From Deinococcus malanensis (GTDB lineage: Bacteria; Deinococcota; Deinococci; Deinococcales; Deinococcaceae): 64,000 nt of DNA. Location: assembly GCF_014647655.1 (NCBI RefSeq), contig NZ_BMPP01000016.1, positions 5,339 through 69,338 of the forward strand, written 5' to 3'. Shown here piece by piece: positions 34,406 to 43,845 of the stretch. Position 1 is the stretch's first letter. Each line of letters opens with the position of its first letter. A program made the position numbers and the translations under genes. Below the pieces are notes generated by a model. It was not told where the DNA came from. It ran no database searches and was given only the letters and a program-made list of their open reading frames with translations.

Positions 34406-35677
34406 TCATGCCAGGACGTGGCCTGAATGGATCACCGTGCGAACCCGGCGGGTGACCGTGATGTCCTGAAGCGGGTCCCCGTTGACGATCAACGCGTCCC
34501 CAGCCGCACCAGGCCGCAGCACACCTACCCACGGCACAGTCCCGTTCGCCAGCAGCCGTCCAGCCGTCCCCGTCGCTGCCCGCAACGCCTGCAGTGGCGT
34601 CACACGCGCGTCATTGACCAGGTGAGCGAGTTCCGCGTGCAACCCCCCACCCGGCAGGTTGTCCACCCCGGCAGGCGTATCCGTTCCAGCCCCGACCTCA
34701 CCGCCCTGTTCCAGCACGTGCCACGTCAGGGCTGCCGCCAGACGGGCGTCCCAGTCCGCCGCGGAACGCATTTGCGCGGTCGCCGCATGCAGCCCGTCCC
34801 ACATGCCCCGCATGCTCCGGGCGCGTTCGTCGTCCCGCAGTCCGTGGGGAAGGCCCGTGAGGGTCTGCCGCTGATCAGACCGTAGTCCCTAGTGGACACT
34901 CAGGGTCGGCACCAGCACCGCGCCGGCGTCCACCACCGCACGCGCAAACTGGCGCAGCACGTCATCCGTGGGGAACTGCGTGGCAGCATCGAAACCGAGC
35001 CGTTGGAAGGCCAGCGCGAACCCGCTGGCATGCTCGATGGTGCGCACGCCCATGTCCAGTGCCTCAAGGGCGTCCACCCGAGCGCCATCCAGCCCGCGGG
35101 TGAAACGCGTCCCCAGATCCGTCATGACGGGAAGGCCATGGTCGCGGGCGCGCTGCACCGCGGCCTGAAAGGCGTCCGGCGGGAGCTGCTCGTACAGTTT
35201 GACCGTGTCGACCCCAGCCGCCACGAGCGCATCAACGGCCCCCTGTGCGTCCTGGACATTCTGCAGGATCCATGCGCCGGCACGCTGGTCGCCCACCTCG
35301 ATCAGGACCCCCTCCCCGAAATGCTGGAAGATGCTGTCTTCACCATCCAGGATGGTGCCGGACGCATAGACACGCGGGCCTTCTCCCGAGTGGGCCAGGG
35401 TTCGCAGGTCCCGAATGACGTCCAGGCTGTTACCGGCATCCCGCACGGTCGTGACGCCCGCTTCCGGAAACCAGTGGGCGTAGTCCGGACGGGCATGCAC
35501 GTGCAGGTCGATCAAGCCGGGCAGGATGGTGCCGTCGGGTCCGGCATCCAGCACCAGGGTACCCGCAGGGATGGGGAGGTTCGTGCCAACTTCCAGGATC
35601 ACACCGTCCTGAATGAGCACAGTGGCGTGCGGGTGGAGCGTATCGCCGTCGAACAGGCAGCCGGTCAGGGCGAGCAT
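34406..35677 (-). pseudogene. Amidohydrolase with in-frame amber codon
   Basis: A 424-codon metal-dependent hydrolase of the amidohydrolase superfamily. The N-terminal metal motif is LIDLHVHARPD, then GVTTVRDAGNSLDVI. Later parts are PVMTDLGTRF and RTIEHASGFALAF (metal His). The C-terminal block is EVGAGTDTPAGVDNL (catalytic Asp) and ALRAATGTAGRL. At 34891-34889 a TAG interrupts (VPTLSVH-stop-GLRSDQRQTL), but the same frame is conserved on both sides. The final beta-sandwich strand GDALIVNGDPLQDI is intact. The substrate is unknown; prolidase or imidazolonepropionase-like activities are typical. Confidence 0.75.
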
Positions 35678-35699
35678 GCCGGGCGTGACCTCACCTGCT

Positions 35700-36544
35700 C
35701 TCCAGAGGCACCAGTTCCGGTGCGCCGAGCAGCTGCCGATCAGGTCACAGCGCGAGGGCGTGATCTCCTGCAGCAGGTCACGGCAGCACTGGAGGCCAGC
35801 GGCGTGCAGCTGATCGAATCGGATACCGACGGCGTGTACTTCAGCACCGGGAAAGAGATCGGCGAGGCAGCAGAGCGCGCCCTCATTGCCGAGGTGTCCG
35901 ATACCCTTCCTGCAGGCATCACCCTGGAGTTCGATGGCCGGGCCCAGGCGATGCTCAGCCACCAGATCAAGAATTACGTTCTGCTGCGCTATGACGGCAC
36001 GCTCGACCTGAGTGGCGCGTCCTTCGAGTCCAGCCGGTCAGAACGCTACGGGACGACCTTCCTGCGAACGACGCTCGTGGCGTTGCTGCAAGGGGATGTC
36101 CCCGCGGTGCACTCGGCGTTCGGAGATGTGATGGCTCGGCTCTCCAGCCGGGCGTACACCAACGCTGACGTTAGCACCCGCGTCCGCATCGGGAAAAATC
36201 AGGACGCTTACGCTCTGACGCGGGAGAAGCGTAAGGAAGCGCACCTGGAAGCGGCGTGGCAGGCTGGACTCGCCTTCCGGGCCGGCGACCGGGTGGATCT
36301 CTACGTGCGTGAGGGGCAGGGTCTGACGGTGATGACCGCTCCGGACGGTCATGACTACGACGTGAAGCACTACCAGGCGGCCCTGGTACAAAACTACGCG
36401 ACACGGCTGCGTAAGGCGCTGGACCCGGCGGACTGGCATCAGCTTTTCGGCGGGCGCGGACCGGGCCTCTTCGAACGTCCGGTGCGGGACATGCAGGTGA
36501 AGTGGCGTCCGGTGCCGGGCGAGAACCACTCGGACGCTGGGTGA
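35700..36544 (+). pseudogene. Family B DNA polymerase, C-terminal fragment
   Basis: The frame begins RRAAADQVTARGRDLLQQVT, continues VQLIESDTDGVYFSTGKEIG and LEFDGRAQAMLSHQIKNYVL, then SSRSERYGTTFLRTTLVALL. DTDGVYF is catalytic motif C (DTDG/S) of family B polymerases, and the next block is the thumb-entry region with the KNY strand. About 270 residues remain. The exonuclease, palm motif A and fingers are missing. Before about 35700 the open frame is antisense to the amidohydrolase, so the longer apparent ORF start is false. Related enzymes occur on Deinococcus replicons. Confidence 0.7.
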
Positions 36545-36797
36545 GGCAGTCACGGTCTCCTACCATGGGATCAGCCCGCGCCACCGGAGGACCCATGCCC
36601 ACACCTCAGGGAAGCTGACGAAGCGCACCAGGTCGTGTATGTCACTCCTGACGGATCACTCCGGTTCGCCTGAAGCGTCAAGCACCATCTGGGACGATAT
36701 CGGACGTGCTTCAGAGCATGACGGGTATGGAATGAAGTACGAACGGTCTGGAGTGTCCGAAGAGCGGCGCGGAATCTAAGTCGCGCTGCGCATCCAT
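36545..36797. other. Intergenic with small decayed ORF
   Basis: CCGGAGGACCC precedes an ATG at 36595, but the frame stops after seven codons (MPTPQGS). The following frames contain EADEAHQVVYVTPDGSLRFA and GRASEHDGYGMKYERSGVSE, which look like pieces of one small protein broken by two frameshifts. No intact gene. Confidence 0.4.
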
Positions 36798-38051
36798 CTA
36801 TCGGCTGCGCACCACCTTCAGCGCGGCGTCCAGACCCGCATCCCGGCCCGTTCGGCTTTCCTGATCCTCGTCCGTCACGGCCACGTCCGGCACCACCCGG
36901 CCCGGCAGCTGCACCCGCCCATCTAGTGTGCCGCGCACGATCGACATGTACAGCACGCCGCCGCCCGGCAGGTCAAAGCCCCTCATTCCCGTCCTCATCA
37001 CGCCCCTGGTCTCGCTGCCCACCACGGTCCCCCCGGCCCGCTGGCTGAAGTACGCCAACACCTCACCGCAAGACATCGTCCAGGGCGACACCAGCAGCGC
37101 CAGCGGGCCATTCCAGCGCATCGCGGTCCGCGACCGCGCCGCCTGCGCCTCTGCACTGGTGCGCCACTCATAGACCGGCAGGCCGCTGCGCCCGACCAGC
37201 ATCAGGTTCACGCTCTCCCCCGCCAAGGATTGGGCGGCTTCCAGGCACTCGTTGATGCCTCCCCCTGGATTCCAGCGCAGGTCCACCACCAGCCCGTTGG
37301 CGCCCTGAGTCACCGCGCGGGTCACCAGCGCATTGAACGCCGCGCCTGAACCCAGGTTGAACGACGGTACGCTGATGATGGCGCTCTTACCTTCCCAGCG
37401 CAGGCTGGGCTGTCCACCCGCCGTCCAGAGGGCCGGAGCCACCGTCACGGTGCGTTCAGCGCTTCCGCGCCTCACGCGAAGAGTGAAAGGCTCTCCCGTT
37501 CTCTCAACGTCCGCCAGGAAAGAGGAGCGCAGTTCCGCGTCGCCCAGATCATCCTGAGCGCCGACCGCCAGCACGACGTCACCCGCCCGGAGTCCAGCGC
37601 GCTCCGCGGGACTTCCATGATCCACGTGCACGACCAGCAGGTCGGCAGGCGACAGCAGCCGGGCCAGCATGCCGGTCCAGACCCGCTTCGGAGGGGCCAC
37701 GGGTTGAGGCTGAGCGTTGTGCTTGGGGAGCGGACCTGCTTCCCAATCCACCCTGTTGTGCCCGTCCTGGTACCGGAAGACATTCATGACGACTTCGAGG
37801 GCGTCACGGCCCAGGTAGAGCGGGCAGGGGGTCGTGGTAGCGCAGCGCGTGACCAGCACCTTGCGCTGATTGGTCAGGAGGCTGTCCACCAGGCCCATGT
37901 TGGGACCCGCGTAATAGGTCCGCAGGAGCCGGGCACCAGTGTCAAAGACCGCGTACGCGTCGACGGGAGAGGGGCCGGCGGCACCGCCGCCGAGAACGAC
38001 GCCACTTAAGGCGAAGGTCAGGCTCAGGACTTGCAAAGTTGATCGCATCAC
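36798..38051 (-). CDS. S41 family peptidase with PDZ domain
   Basis: 417 residues. Signal peptide (STLQVLSLTFALSGVVLG). A PDZ domain (about 120-205) contains VVHVDHGSPAERAGLRAGDV. The tail-specific protease domain has GANGLVVDLRWNPGGGINEC and the catalytic block SPWTMSCGEVLAYFSQRAGG, where Ser of MSCGE is the nucleophile, followed by GTVVGSETRGVMRTG. S41 proteases process exported proteins. The catalytic Lys expected about 25 residues after Ser is not evident (TRGVMRTG), so activity is likely but not certain. Start M1 or M2. Confidence 0.87.
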   Translation of the reverse strand: MMRSTLQVLSLTFALSGVVLGGGAAGPSPVDAYAVFDTGARLLRTYYAGPNMGLVDSLLTNQRKVLVTRCATTTPCPLYLGRDALEVVMNVFRYQDGHNRVDWEAGPLPKHNAQPQPVAPPKRVWTGMLARLLSPADLLVVHVDHGSPAERAGLRAGDVVLAVGAQDDLGDAELRSSFLADVERTGEPFTLRVRRGSAERTVTVAPALWTAGGQPSLRWEGKSAIISVPSFNLGSGAAFNALVTRAVTQGANGLVVDLRWNPGGGINECLEAAQSLAGESVNLMLVGRSGLPVYEWRTSAEAQAARSRTAMRWNGPLALLVSPWTMSCGEVLAYFSQRAGGTVVGSETRGVMRTGMRGFDLPGGGVLYMSIVRGTLDGRVQLPGRVVPDVAVTDEDQESRTGRDAGLDAALKVVRSR

Positions 38052-38207
38052 AAATGGTTACGGTGGGTCAGGCGACACGGTTCCCGGTCTGGCATGTGTA
38101 CAAGGGTGTGTCATCACCCTGAATGCACCCCGCACGGACCGTGCGCCTGTGCAACCGTAACTCGGGGCTCAGCGCTCCAGACTGCCCTTTGCTAGGGTTG
38201 CGGACCC

Positions 38208-38348
38208 GTGCCCGGACGCAAACGCTCAAAACGCAGACGCAGCTCACCCCACCCCGGCGTGGAACGGGCCACCAACATCCTGCTGTGGATCAACCTCCTG
38301 CTTCTCCTGGCGCTCCTCTCCGAAACCAGCAGGTCAGGCCTGAGCTGA
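38208..38348 (+). CDS. Small basic membrane protein
   Basis: A 46-residue product from GTG 38208: a highly basic head (MPGRKRSKRRRSSPHPGVER) and one hydrophobic helix (TNILLWINLLLLLALLSETS). TAGGGT lies 9 nt upstream, a possible -10 box for a leaderless transcript. Too short for ordinary ORF lists. Function unknown; a basic-headed single-pass peptide. Confidence 0.45.
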   Translation: MPGRKRSKRRRSSPHPGVERATNILLWINLLLLLALLSETSRSGLS

Positions 38349-38668
38349 AGCCACCGCAGTTCCAAGGACAGGTCAGGCACGCGCCCCGTCGAATACCTGC
38401 CTTGACACGCCAGACACGGTCTCTTGTGCTCTTTACCACACGAAGGCCCCCACCGCGCCCTCTTGCCGCACCCACCCACATGCAGCCACACTAAGACCAG
38501 AAGCATGCTCCCTTGCTGACGTCCCTCACTCCTGGAGGTCTTTGAATGTCCATTCCCCTCAACCCTCCAGCCACAGGGACCGCTTGAGTTACGTGACGGT
38601 TTGAAGCCCGCCATCTTGCCAGACAGCCAACCGCCGCTTAACTTGAAGTACGCAACACCGGTACAACC
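38349..38668. other. No supported gene
   Basis: Nothing longer than a 13-codon frame with a good ribosome site (GGAGG before ATG at about 38546) is seen. The segment separates the small membrane-protein gene from a GGDEF fragment and is probably intergenic or eroded DNA. Confidence 0.4.
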
Positions 38669-38995
38669 TTACAGATCCAGGACCAGCACACCGACGGCCG
38701 TGCCGTGATGCTGGGCCTGGAGTAAGGCCTGCTCCGCGCGGTCGAGCAGCAGCATCCTGTTGGGTAGCCCAGTCAGGGCATCATGACGGGATTGAAATTC
38801 ACTGTATTCCTGGGCCTGTTTCCAGTGAAGGATCATCAGGCGCAACTCCAGGTCGTCGATGATGATGGCCGCGAGGTCCTGCAGGAAGGCTTGTTCCTCA
38901 GGCGTAAATGACCGTAGGTGATGGTCGTACACCGCGAGGCCCCCGATGTTGTACCCGTCTGGGGTTGTCAGGGGGAGTAAGGCTCTCGAGATACT
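38669..38995 (-). pseudogene. GAF-GGDEF fragment
   Basis: The minus strand gives RALLPLTTPDGYNIGGLAVY (end of a GAF domain), then SFTPEEQAFLQDLAAIIIDD, then SRHDALTGLPN and VLVLDL, after which a stop cuts off the GGDEF catalytic loop. Both ends are truncated, so no diguanylate cyclase activity is possible. The break at 38995 lies near the start of the HD-GYP gene on the other strand. Confidence 0.6.
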
Positions 38996-39275
38996 TCTTT
39001 TGGCAAAATTTCTGAAGACTCAGTAAACGTCATGCCCAAGTACAGAAGGCACGAGAAGGAGAGATGCCATTACGCCTGCGTACGGTCAACCTTTCATCTG
39101 TTCAACCACACTGAGCGTCCCCGCCGGATTCGAACTCCTAACCTCTCTCAGTGCGACTGCCCCGGAACTTACTCTGCTTCTGGATGTTCGTGGGCGTCTC
39201 GCCTATGTCAATCCAGCTGCGTTCACGACCCTCGGTGATCTGGCGGGGCGCGCAGGGAATCAAGATCCCTCTAAC

Positions 39276-41858
39276 TTGGTGCACCCTGAAGACCGAACGG
39301 CACTCATCGAGCAACTGTATCGAGTTAATCCTGGCAGGACGACCGATCTTCCACGTTTCCGTGTTCAGGATGCGAATGGAGTATGGCGATGGCTGGCTGG
39401 ACGTGCCACGCACCGCTTACTCGATCCGAACGTGCGTGCCCTCATCCTGCAACTCCGGCCGGTCGAGCGCCGCCGCGATTCGTACCGTGATGCCCTAGGA
39501 CGAATGACGCGTTCTCTCACCGCAATCCAGAGCGTCCACGAGGTTGTGAGGACCATTCTCGATGTTGGTCTGTACGCTTTGGGCGCAGCTGCGGGTGGGG
39601 TAAGCATCATCAGCGCAGACGGTCAGCACGTCACAGTTATCGGCGACAACGGTGACGACCAGGAAACATCCTTGCGCTGGGAGCAATTTCCCCTGGACGA
39701 GGAGACCCCGATAGGGCAGGCTATCCGGACCCGCCAGCCAGTATTTCTGGGTGACCACTGCTTTCAAACGCTCTTTGTCCATACTCAACTCACCGATTCA
39801 CTGAGATTCAAGAGTACCGCTGTGCTCCCCCTGTTGATTGGCGAACGCGTGCTGGGCACCGTCACACTTTCCTTTATCGAGGACCGGACTTTCCAAGCGG
39901 ATGAGCAGGAATTCATGCAGACGGTCACGGACCTGTGTGCGCCCGCACTGGATCGTGCCCGGCTTCAACAGGAAGTTGATCATCAGCAAATCTGGTTTAG
40001 AACCGTTAACCGTAACAGCTCCGACATCGTGACAGTGAGTGATGGGCAAGGAGTCATCCAGTATCAAAGCGGCAGCGTTGAGCGCATTCTGGGGTACACC
40101 CCCCAAGAACTGACCGGTGTAAGTGTTTTCGACATATTGCACCCTGAAGATCATCTTGCCGCTCAAAGGGCTCTATCTCAGCTGCAACCCGGGAGCGAAC
40201 CGATTTCCGAGATTCTGCGCATGCGCCACCGTGAAGGTCATTGGATCTGGCTGGAGAGTGTCGCCACAGACTTACGGCACAATGAGCATATCCGTGGAAT
40301 TCTGGTTAATTCGCGGGACGTTAGCAAACGCATTGAAGCGGAACGAGCTCGAAAGGTATCTGTTGAGGCCCTTCAGGAGACTGAGCAGAATTTTCGGCGC
40401 CTGGCCGAGAACGCGGGTGACCTCGTTCGGCAGTATGCTCCGGATGGTCAGCTTGAGTATTGCTCACCCAATGCCAGCGACCTGCTGGGCTATGAGAGTG
40501 AGGAACTCCTCTGCCTGGGTCCCCTTGATCTCCTGTTCGAGGAGGACCGATCCGTGCTGGCGGCGGCATTTGAGCGCCAGCTGCCTCCAGATTTCACCCA
40601 GGAGACGTTCGAATACCGCCTTAAACGCAAGGACGGCTCACTGGTCTGGGTAGAGACAACCTTTAAAGCGGTGCGGGATCAGATTACCCAAGAGGTGGCC
40701 GCGTTTATCACCATCACGCGGGATATCGAGCAGCGAAAACATGCCGAGTTTCAGGTCAAGGCCCAGCTCGACCGCTACCAACGGTTGCTGGAATTCACCG
40801 TGTCTCTCGAACACCTGACTGACCCGCTGACCGTCGTTAGGGAGGCTCTCCAGCGGTGTCTGACCCTGACCGAGTATGAATATGGCTTTGCGCTCAGGAT
40901 CGACGAAGGGGAGCCGTCAGTTCTGGCCGTAGAAGGTCAGCCTCCAGGGATGCCGGTGAACCATGCTGAGGGTCTGGGTCAGCTTCCCCTGAGTCCCCTT
41001 CTGCAGAAGGCATTGCATTGCAGGGAACTGGTTGTGGTAGCCGACGATGAATCGGTCATGGCGCCTCCGGAGCCACTTCCCCGTGACGGTTGGCGCTCGT
41101 TCAGTGTCCTGCCCGTTCCCAAGGGTGGAGCGATGGATGTCGTCCTGGTCTTTGGAAGCACCCAGGCCGTGAAGACAAGTCGCGAAACCCGGCTTCTCCT
41201 TAACAATGCGGCCGTGCGGCTAGGCCACGCGTTGGAACGTTCTGGTCACCTTGAACAGCTCAACACGTCCCGGGAGGAAACATTGCGTGCTCTCGGGCTG
41301 GCACTGGAATATCGCGATTACGAGACAAAGGGCCATACGGACCGCGTGGTGCACCTGACCGACCTCCTGGGGCGCGCCCTGGGCTTTATGGGCCCCGACC
41401 TTGATGCCCTGCGTTGGGGAGCATTCCTCCATGACACAGGCAAAGTTGCAATCCCCGATACCATCCTTCTGAAACCCGGCAAACTTAATTCTGAGGAATG
41501 GGCGGTGATACAGCGTCACCCTTCAATTGGCTTCGAGATGCTACACCACATTCCATCGCTCCCGGCTGCAACGCTGGACGTGGTTCGTTATCATCAGGAA
41601 CGCTGGAACGGCAGTGGCTACCCCTTAGGTCTTAGCGGAACAGATATTCCACTGGCAGCGCGGGTGTTTGCCGTGGTGGACGTTTACGATGCGTTGACCA
41701 GTGAGCGGCCTTACAAGCAGGCCTGGACCCATGAAGCTGCTATCGAACAATTATGCCAGGAAGCTGGCTCGTTACTGGATGAAGGCGTTGTACAAGCATT
41801 TCTTCATGTTGTCAAGGGTCATGACGAAGGGCATATGAAGCAGGTTCCAGAAATGTAG
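39276..41858 (+). CDS. PAS-GAF-HD-GYP cyclic di-GMP phosphodiesterase
   Basis: 860 residues. Order: end of a PAS domain (1-50, WRWLAGRATHRLLD), a GAF (about 75-225), two PAS-PAC units (about 230-355, with ILHPEDHLAAQ and EILRMRHREGHWIWLESVAT; and 365-490), a second GAF (about 500-640) and an HD-GYP domain (655-850). The phosphodiesterase motifs are intact: YETKGHTDRVVHLTDLLG, AFLHDTGKVAIPDTI and RWNGSGYPLGL. Coding resemblance extends upstream (LLLDVRGRLAYVNPAAFTTL, to about 39050) with no ATG, GTG or TTG in frame before 39273, so the 5' end was probably lost to rearrangement. GTG 39276 is a fallback start. Confidence 0.85.
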   Translation: MVHPEDRTALIEQLYRVNPGRTTDLPRFRVQDANGVWRWLAGRATHRLLDPNVRALILQLRPVERRRDSYRDALGRMTRSLTAIQSVHEVVRTILDVGLYALGAAAGGVSIISADGQHVTVIGDNGDDQETSLRWEQFPLDEETPIGQAIRTRQPVFLGDHCFQTLFVHTQLTDSLRFKSTAVLPLLIGERVLGTVTLSFIEDRTFQADEQEFMQTVTDLCAPALDRARLQQEVDHQQIWFRTVNRNSSDIVTVSDGQGVIQYQSGSVERILGYTPQELTGVSVFDILHPEDHLAAQRALSQLQPGSEPISEILRMRHREGHWIWLESVATDLRHNEHIRGILVNSRDVSKRIEAERARKVSVEALQETEQNFRRLAENAGDLVRQYAPDGQLEYCSPNASDLLGYESEELLCLGPLDLLFEEDRSVLAAAFERQLPPDFTQETFEYRLKRKDGSLVWVETTFKAVRDQITQEVAAFITITRDIEQRKHAEFQVKAQLDRYQRLLEFTVSLEHLTDPLTVVREALQRCLTLTEYEYGFALRIDEGEPSVLAVEGQPPGMPVNHAEGLGQLPLSPLLQKALHCRELVVVADDESVMAPPEPLPRDGWRSFSVLPVPKGGAMDVVLVFGSTQAVKTSRETRLLLNNAAVRLGHALERSGHLEQLNTSREETLRALGLALEYRDYETKGHTDRVVHLTDLLGRALGFMGPDLDALRWGAFLHDTGKVAIPDTILLKPGKLNSEEWAVIQRHPSIGFEMLHHIPSLPAATLDVVRYHQERWNGSGYPLGLSGTDIPLAARVFAVVDVYDALTSERPYKQAWTHEAAIEQLCQEAGSLLDEGVVQAFLHVVKGHDEGHMKQVPEM

Positions 41859-42020
41859 TGTCCTACCCAGGTATGTATACCGTGGGTACAGGAATAGCTC
41901 ACGATGTCCTGTTTCGCAGACAATGTAACCCAACTTTCGTATATGGATGCCCCGCTGAGTACCCGAAAGGATTCGATGTTGGACGCCCCAGGTTGACCTA
42001 CCTCACCTGAGCCGGAGGAA

Positions 42021-43768
42021 ATGATGGACACGCTCGAAGGTTCACTCCTCAAAGTGGAACACGCCAGCGCTCATGAGGATCCCCGGGGTGTTTCCCTGTC
42101 CCATGAAGTGATCACCCGTGCACAGGAACTATCGGTGCCCGAGGTCGAAGTGCGTGCCAGATTGGCGCTGGCCTGGACCCTGATGGAACAGAAGCCAACC
42201 GAAGCCCATGAGCACGTCCGGATGGCGACCTACCTCGCGGAGGCTATAGGTCATCCAGGCCTCCAGGCCCGCGCACATTGTCTGGCTGCCAGGATGGCAG
42301 TCTAGGTCATCCAGCCCTCCAGGCCCGCGCACATTGTCTGGCTGCCAGGATGGCAGTCAGTGCGAGTAACACGCCCATGATTCTGCAAGAGGCACATCAG
42401 GCGCACCAGTATGCCGAACGGGCGGGGCACCAGGAGCACCTGGTCCACGCCCATAGCCTGATGGGCATTGCCCACCTGCTTGTGGGAAACCATGGCCGCG
42501 CGCTCGTCCATCAGGAAGAAGTGCTCAAACAGCTCGACCATGTGCACTCGCCGACCCTCAAAGCGGTCCTGCTATGCGATATCGGGGCGAACTTCAACCA
42601 CTTCGGCACGCCGCACGATGCCCTGACTTTTCTTGGACAGGCCCTGGCTGTCACGGTTGAGCATGACCTGCACTTTTCCCGGATTCTGGTGCGGGAGAAC
42701 CTCGGGCAGACCTTATTGCAGCTCGGGCGCTTGGAAGAAGGAGAACACTTTCTCAAAGAGGGACTCGATGAAGCAGTCGCTGGAGGCTATGACCGTTGGG
42801 AAGCTTACCTCCGCTGCACCTTGGGCGAACATCTGGCCATGACAGGAGATGTCCAGGCAGGTTACGAACACCTGATCCGCGCAACCCAGGTTGCGCAGCA
42901 TGTCAAAGACAGTTACCTGGCGTCTACATCTGCCTCAACGCTCGGCCGTGCTCTCCGGCGGTTGGGACAACTCGAGGATGCATGCCACCACCTCGAGATG
43001 GGACTGCGCATTGCGCAGGACGCGGACCTGCTAGGGCCGTGCAAACTCGCCCATCAGGAATTGAGTGAACTGCTTGCTCAGCAAGGGAACTTCGAGAAAG
43101 CACTTCGTCATTTCCAACAATTTCACGAACTGGCGATGAAGGTGCAGCTTGAAGAGTCACGCCGGCATGCTCAGCTGCTCATCCTGCAGCAGGAACTTGA
43201 CCGTGAACGTGAGCAATCCGAGTCCCACCGTCAGACCAATGACGAGTTGCGCCGGGCGCATTCGGTGATGCAGCGGCAGGCGGAGGAACTCACCCGACTG
43301 GCCAGCGAAGATACGTTGACCGGGCTGGCGAACCGGCGTCAGTTTATGCGTGATCTTGCAGTAAAGAAAGCAGACGGCACATCGTTTGCGGTCACCCTTA
43401 TTGACGTGGATCATTTCAAGAGTGTGAACGACTGCTTTGGTCATCCCGTGGGTGACCAGGTCCTGATCAAGCTGGGGCAGCTCTTTAGTCAACATACGCG
43501 GGCAGACGATGCTGTCGCCCGGATCGGGGGGGAAGAGTTCGCGGTCCTGCTGGCCGTTCCGGATGCAGTTCGGGCTCGGGAGGTGGCGGAACGCATTCGC
43601 GAAGCGGTTGCTGCTCATGGCTGGAACGAGATTGCTCCCGAGCTGGCCGTCACGGTCAGCGTGGGGATTGTGCTCGGTGAGGAAGCGGAGGAGCAGGACA
43701 ATCTTCTGCGTCTTGCGGACGCCCGCTTATATGAAGCCAAACAATCTGGGCGCAATAAGGTGGTCTAG
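42021..43768 (+). pseudogene. TPR-GGDEF diguanylate cyclase split by a 56-bp tandem duplication
   Basis: The strong start (GGAGG then ATG) opens MMDTLEGSLLKVEHASAHED. TPR-like helices run to LQARAHCLAARMAV, then a TAG. A 56-bp direct duplication lies exactly there; deleting one copy rejoins the frame into SASNTPMILQEAHQAHQYAE. TPR repeats continue to about residue 360, then a coiled coil (ELDREREQSESHRQTNDELR) and a full GGDEF domain (LASEDTLTGLANRRQF, VTLIDVDHFKSVND, ARIGGEEFAVLL). All catalytic residues are intact in the downstream ORF. As sequenced the gene is off, but it can revert by loss of one repeat copy. Confidence 0.85.
42247..42358 (+). repeat. 56-bp perfect tandem duplication (one mismatch)
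   Basis: Copy 1 is 42247-42302 and copy 2 is 42303-42358. They differ only at one position (G versus C, in CCAGGCC against CCAGCCC). The unit length of 56 is not a multiple of three, and the second copy begins with TAG in the gene frame. Confidence 0.9.
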
Positions 43769-43845
43769 TGATTGCGGCATAGGTCTGTATGGAACAGTTG
43801 GGGTACACCTAGTGAAGGTGAGGCCCTGCGTTCTCATGAGGATGT

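Noticed and set aside
34892..35700. Front part of a 550-codon plus-strand frame
   Set aside because: Before about 35700 it is the antisense of the amidohydrolase gene. Only the part after 35700 has polymerase resemblance.
39118..39170. tRNA-like T-loop (GTTCGAATCC on the minus strand)
   Set aside because: The bases around the T-loop do not pair into a 5-bp T-stem and no acceptor, D or anticodon arms can be formed. The segment also reads as PAS-domain coding sequence on the plus strand.
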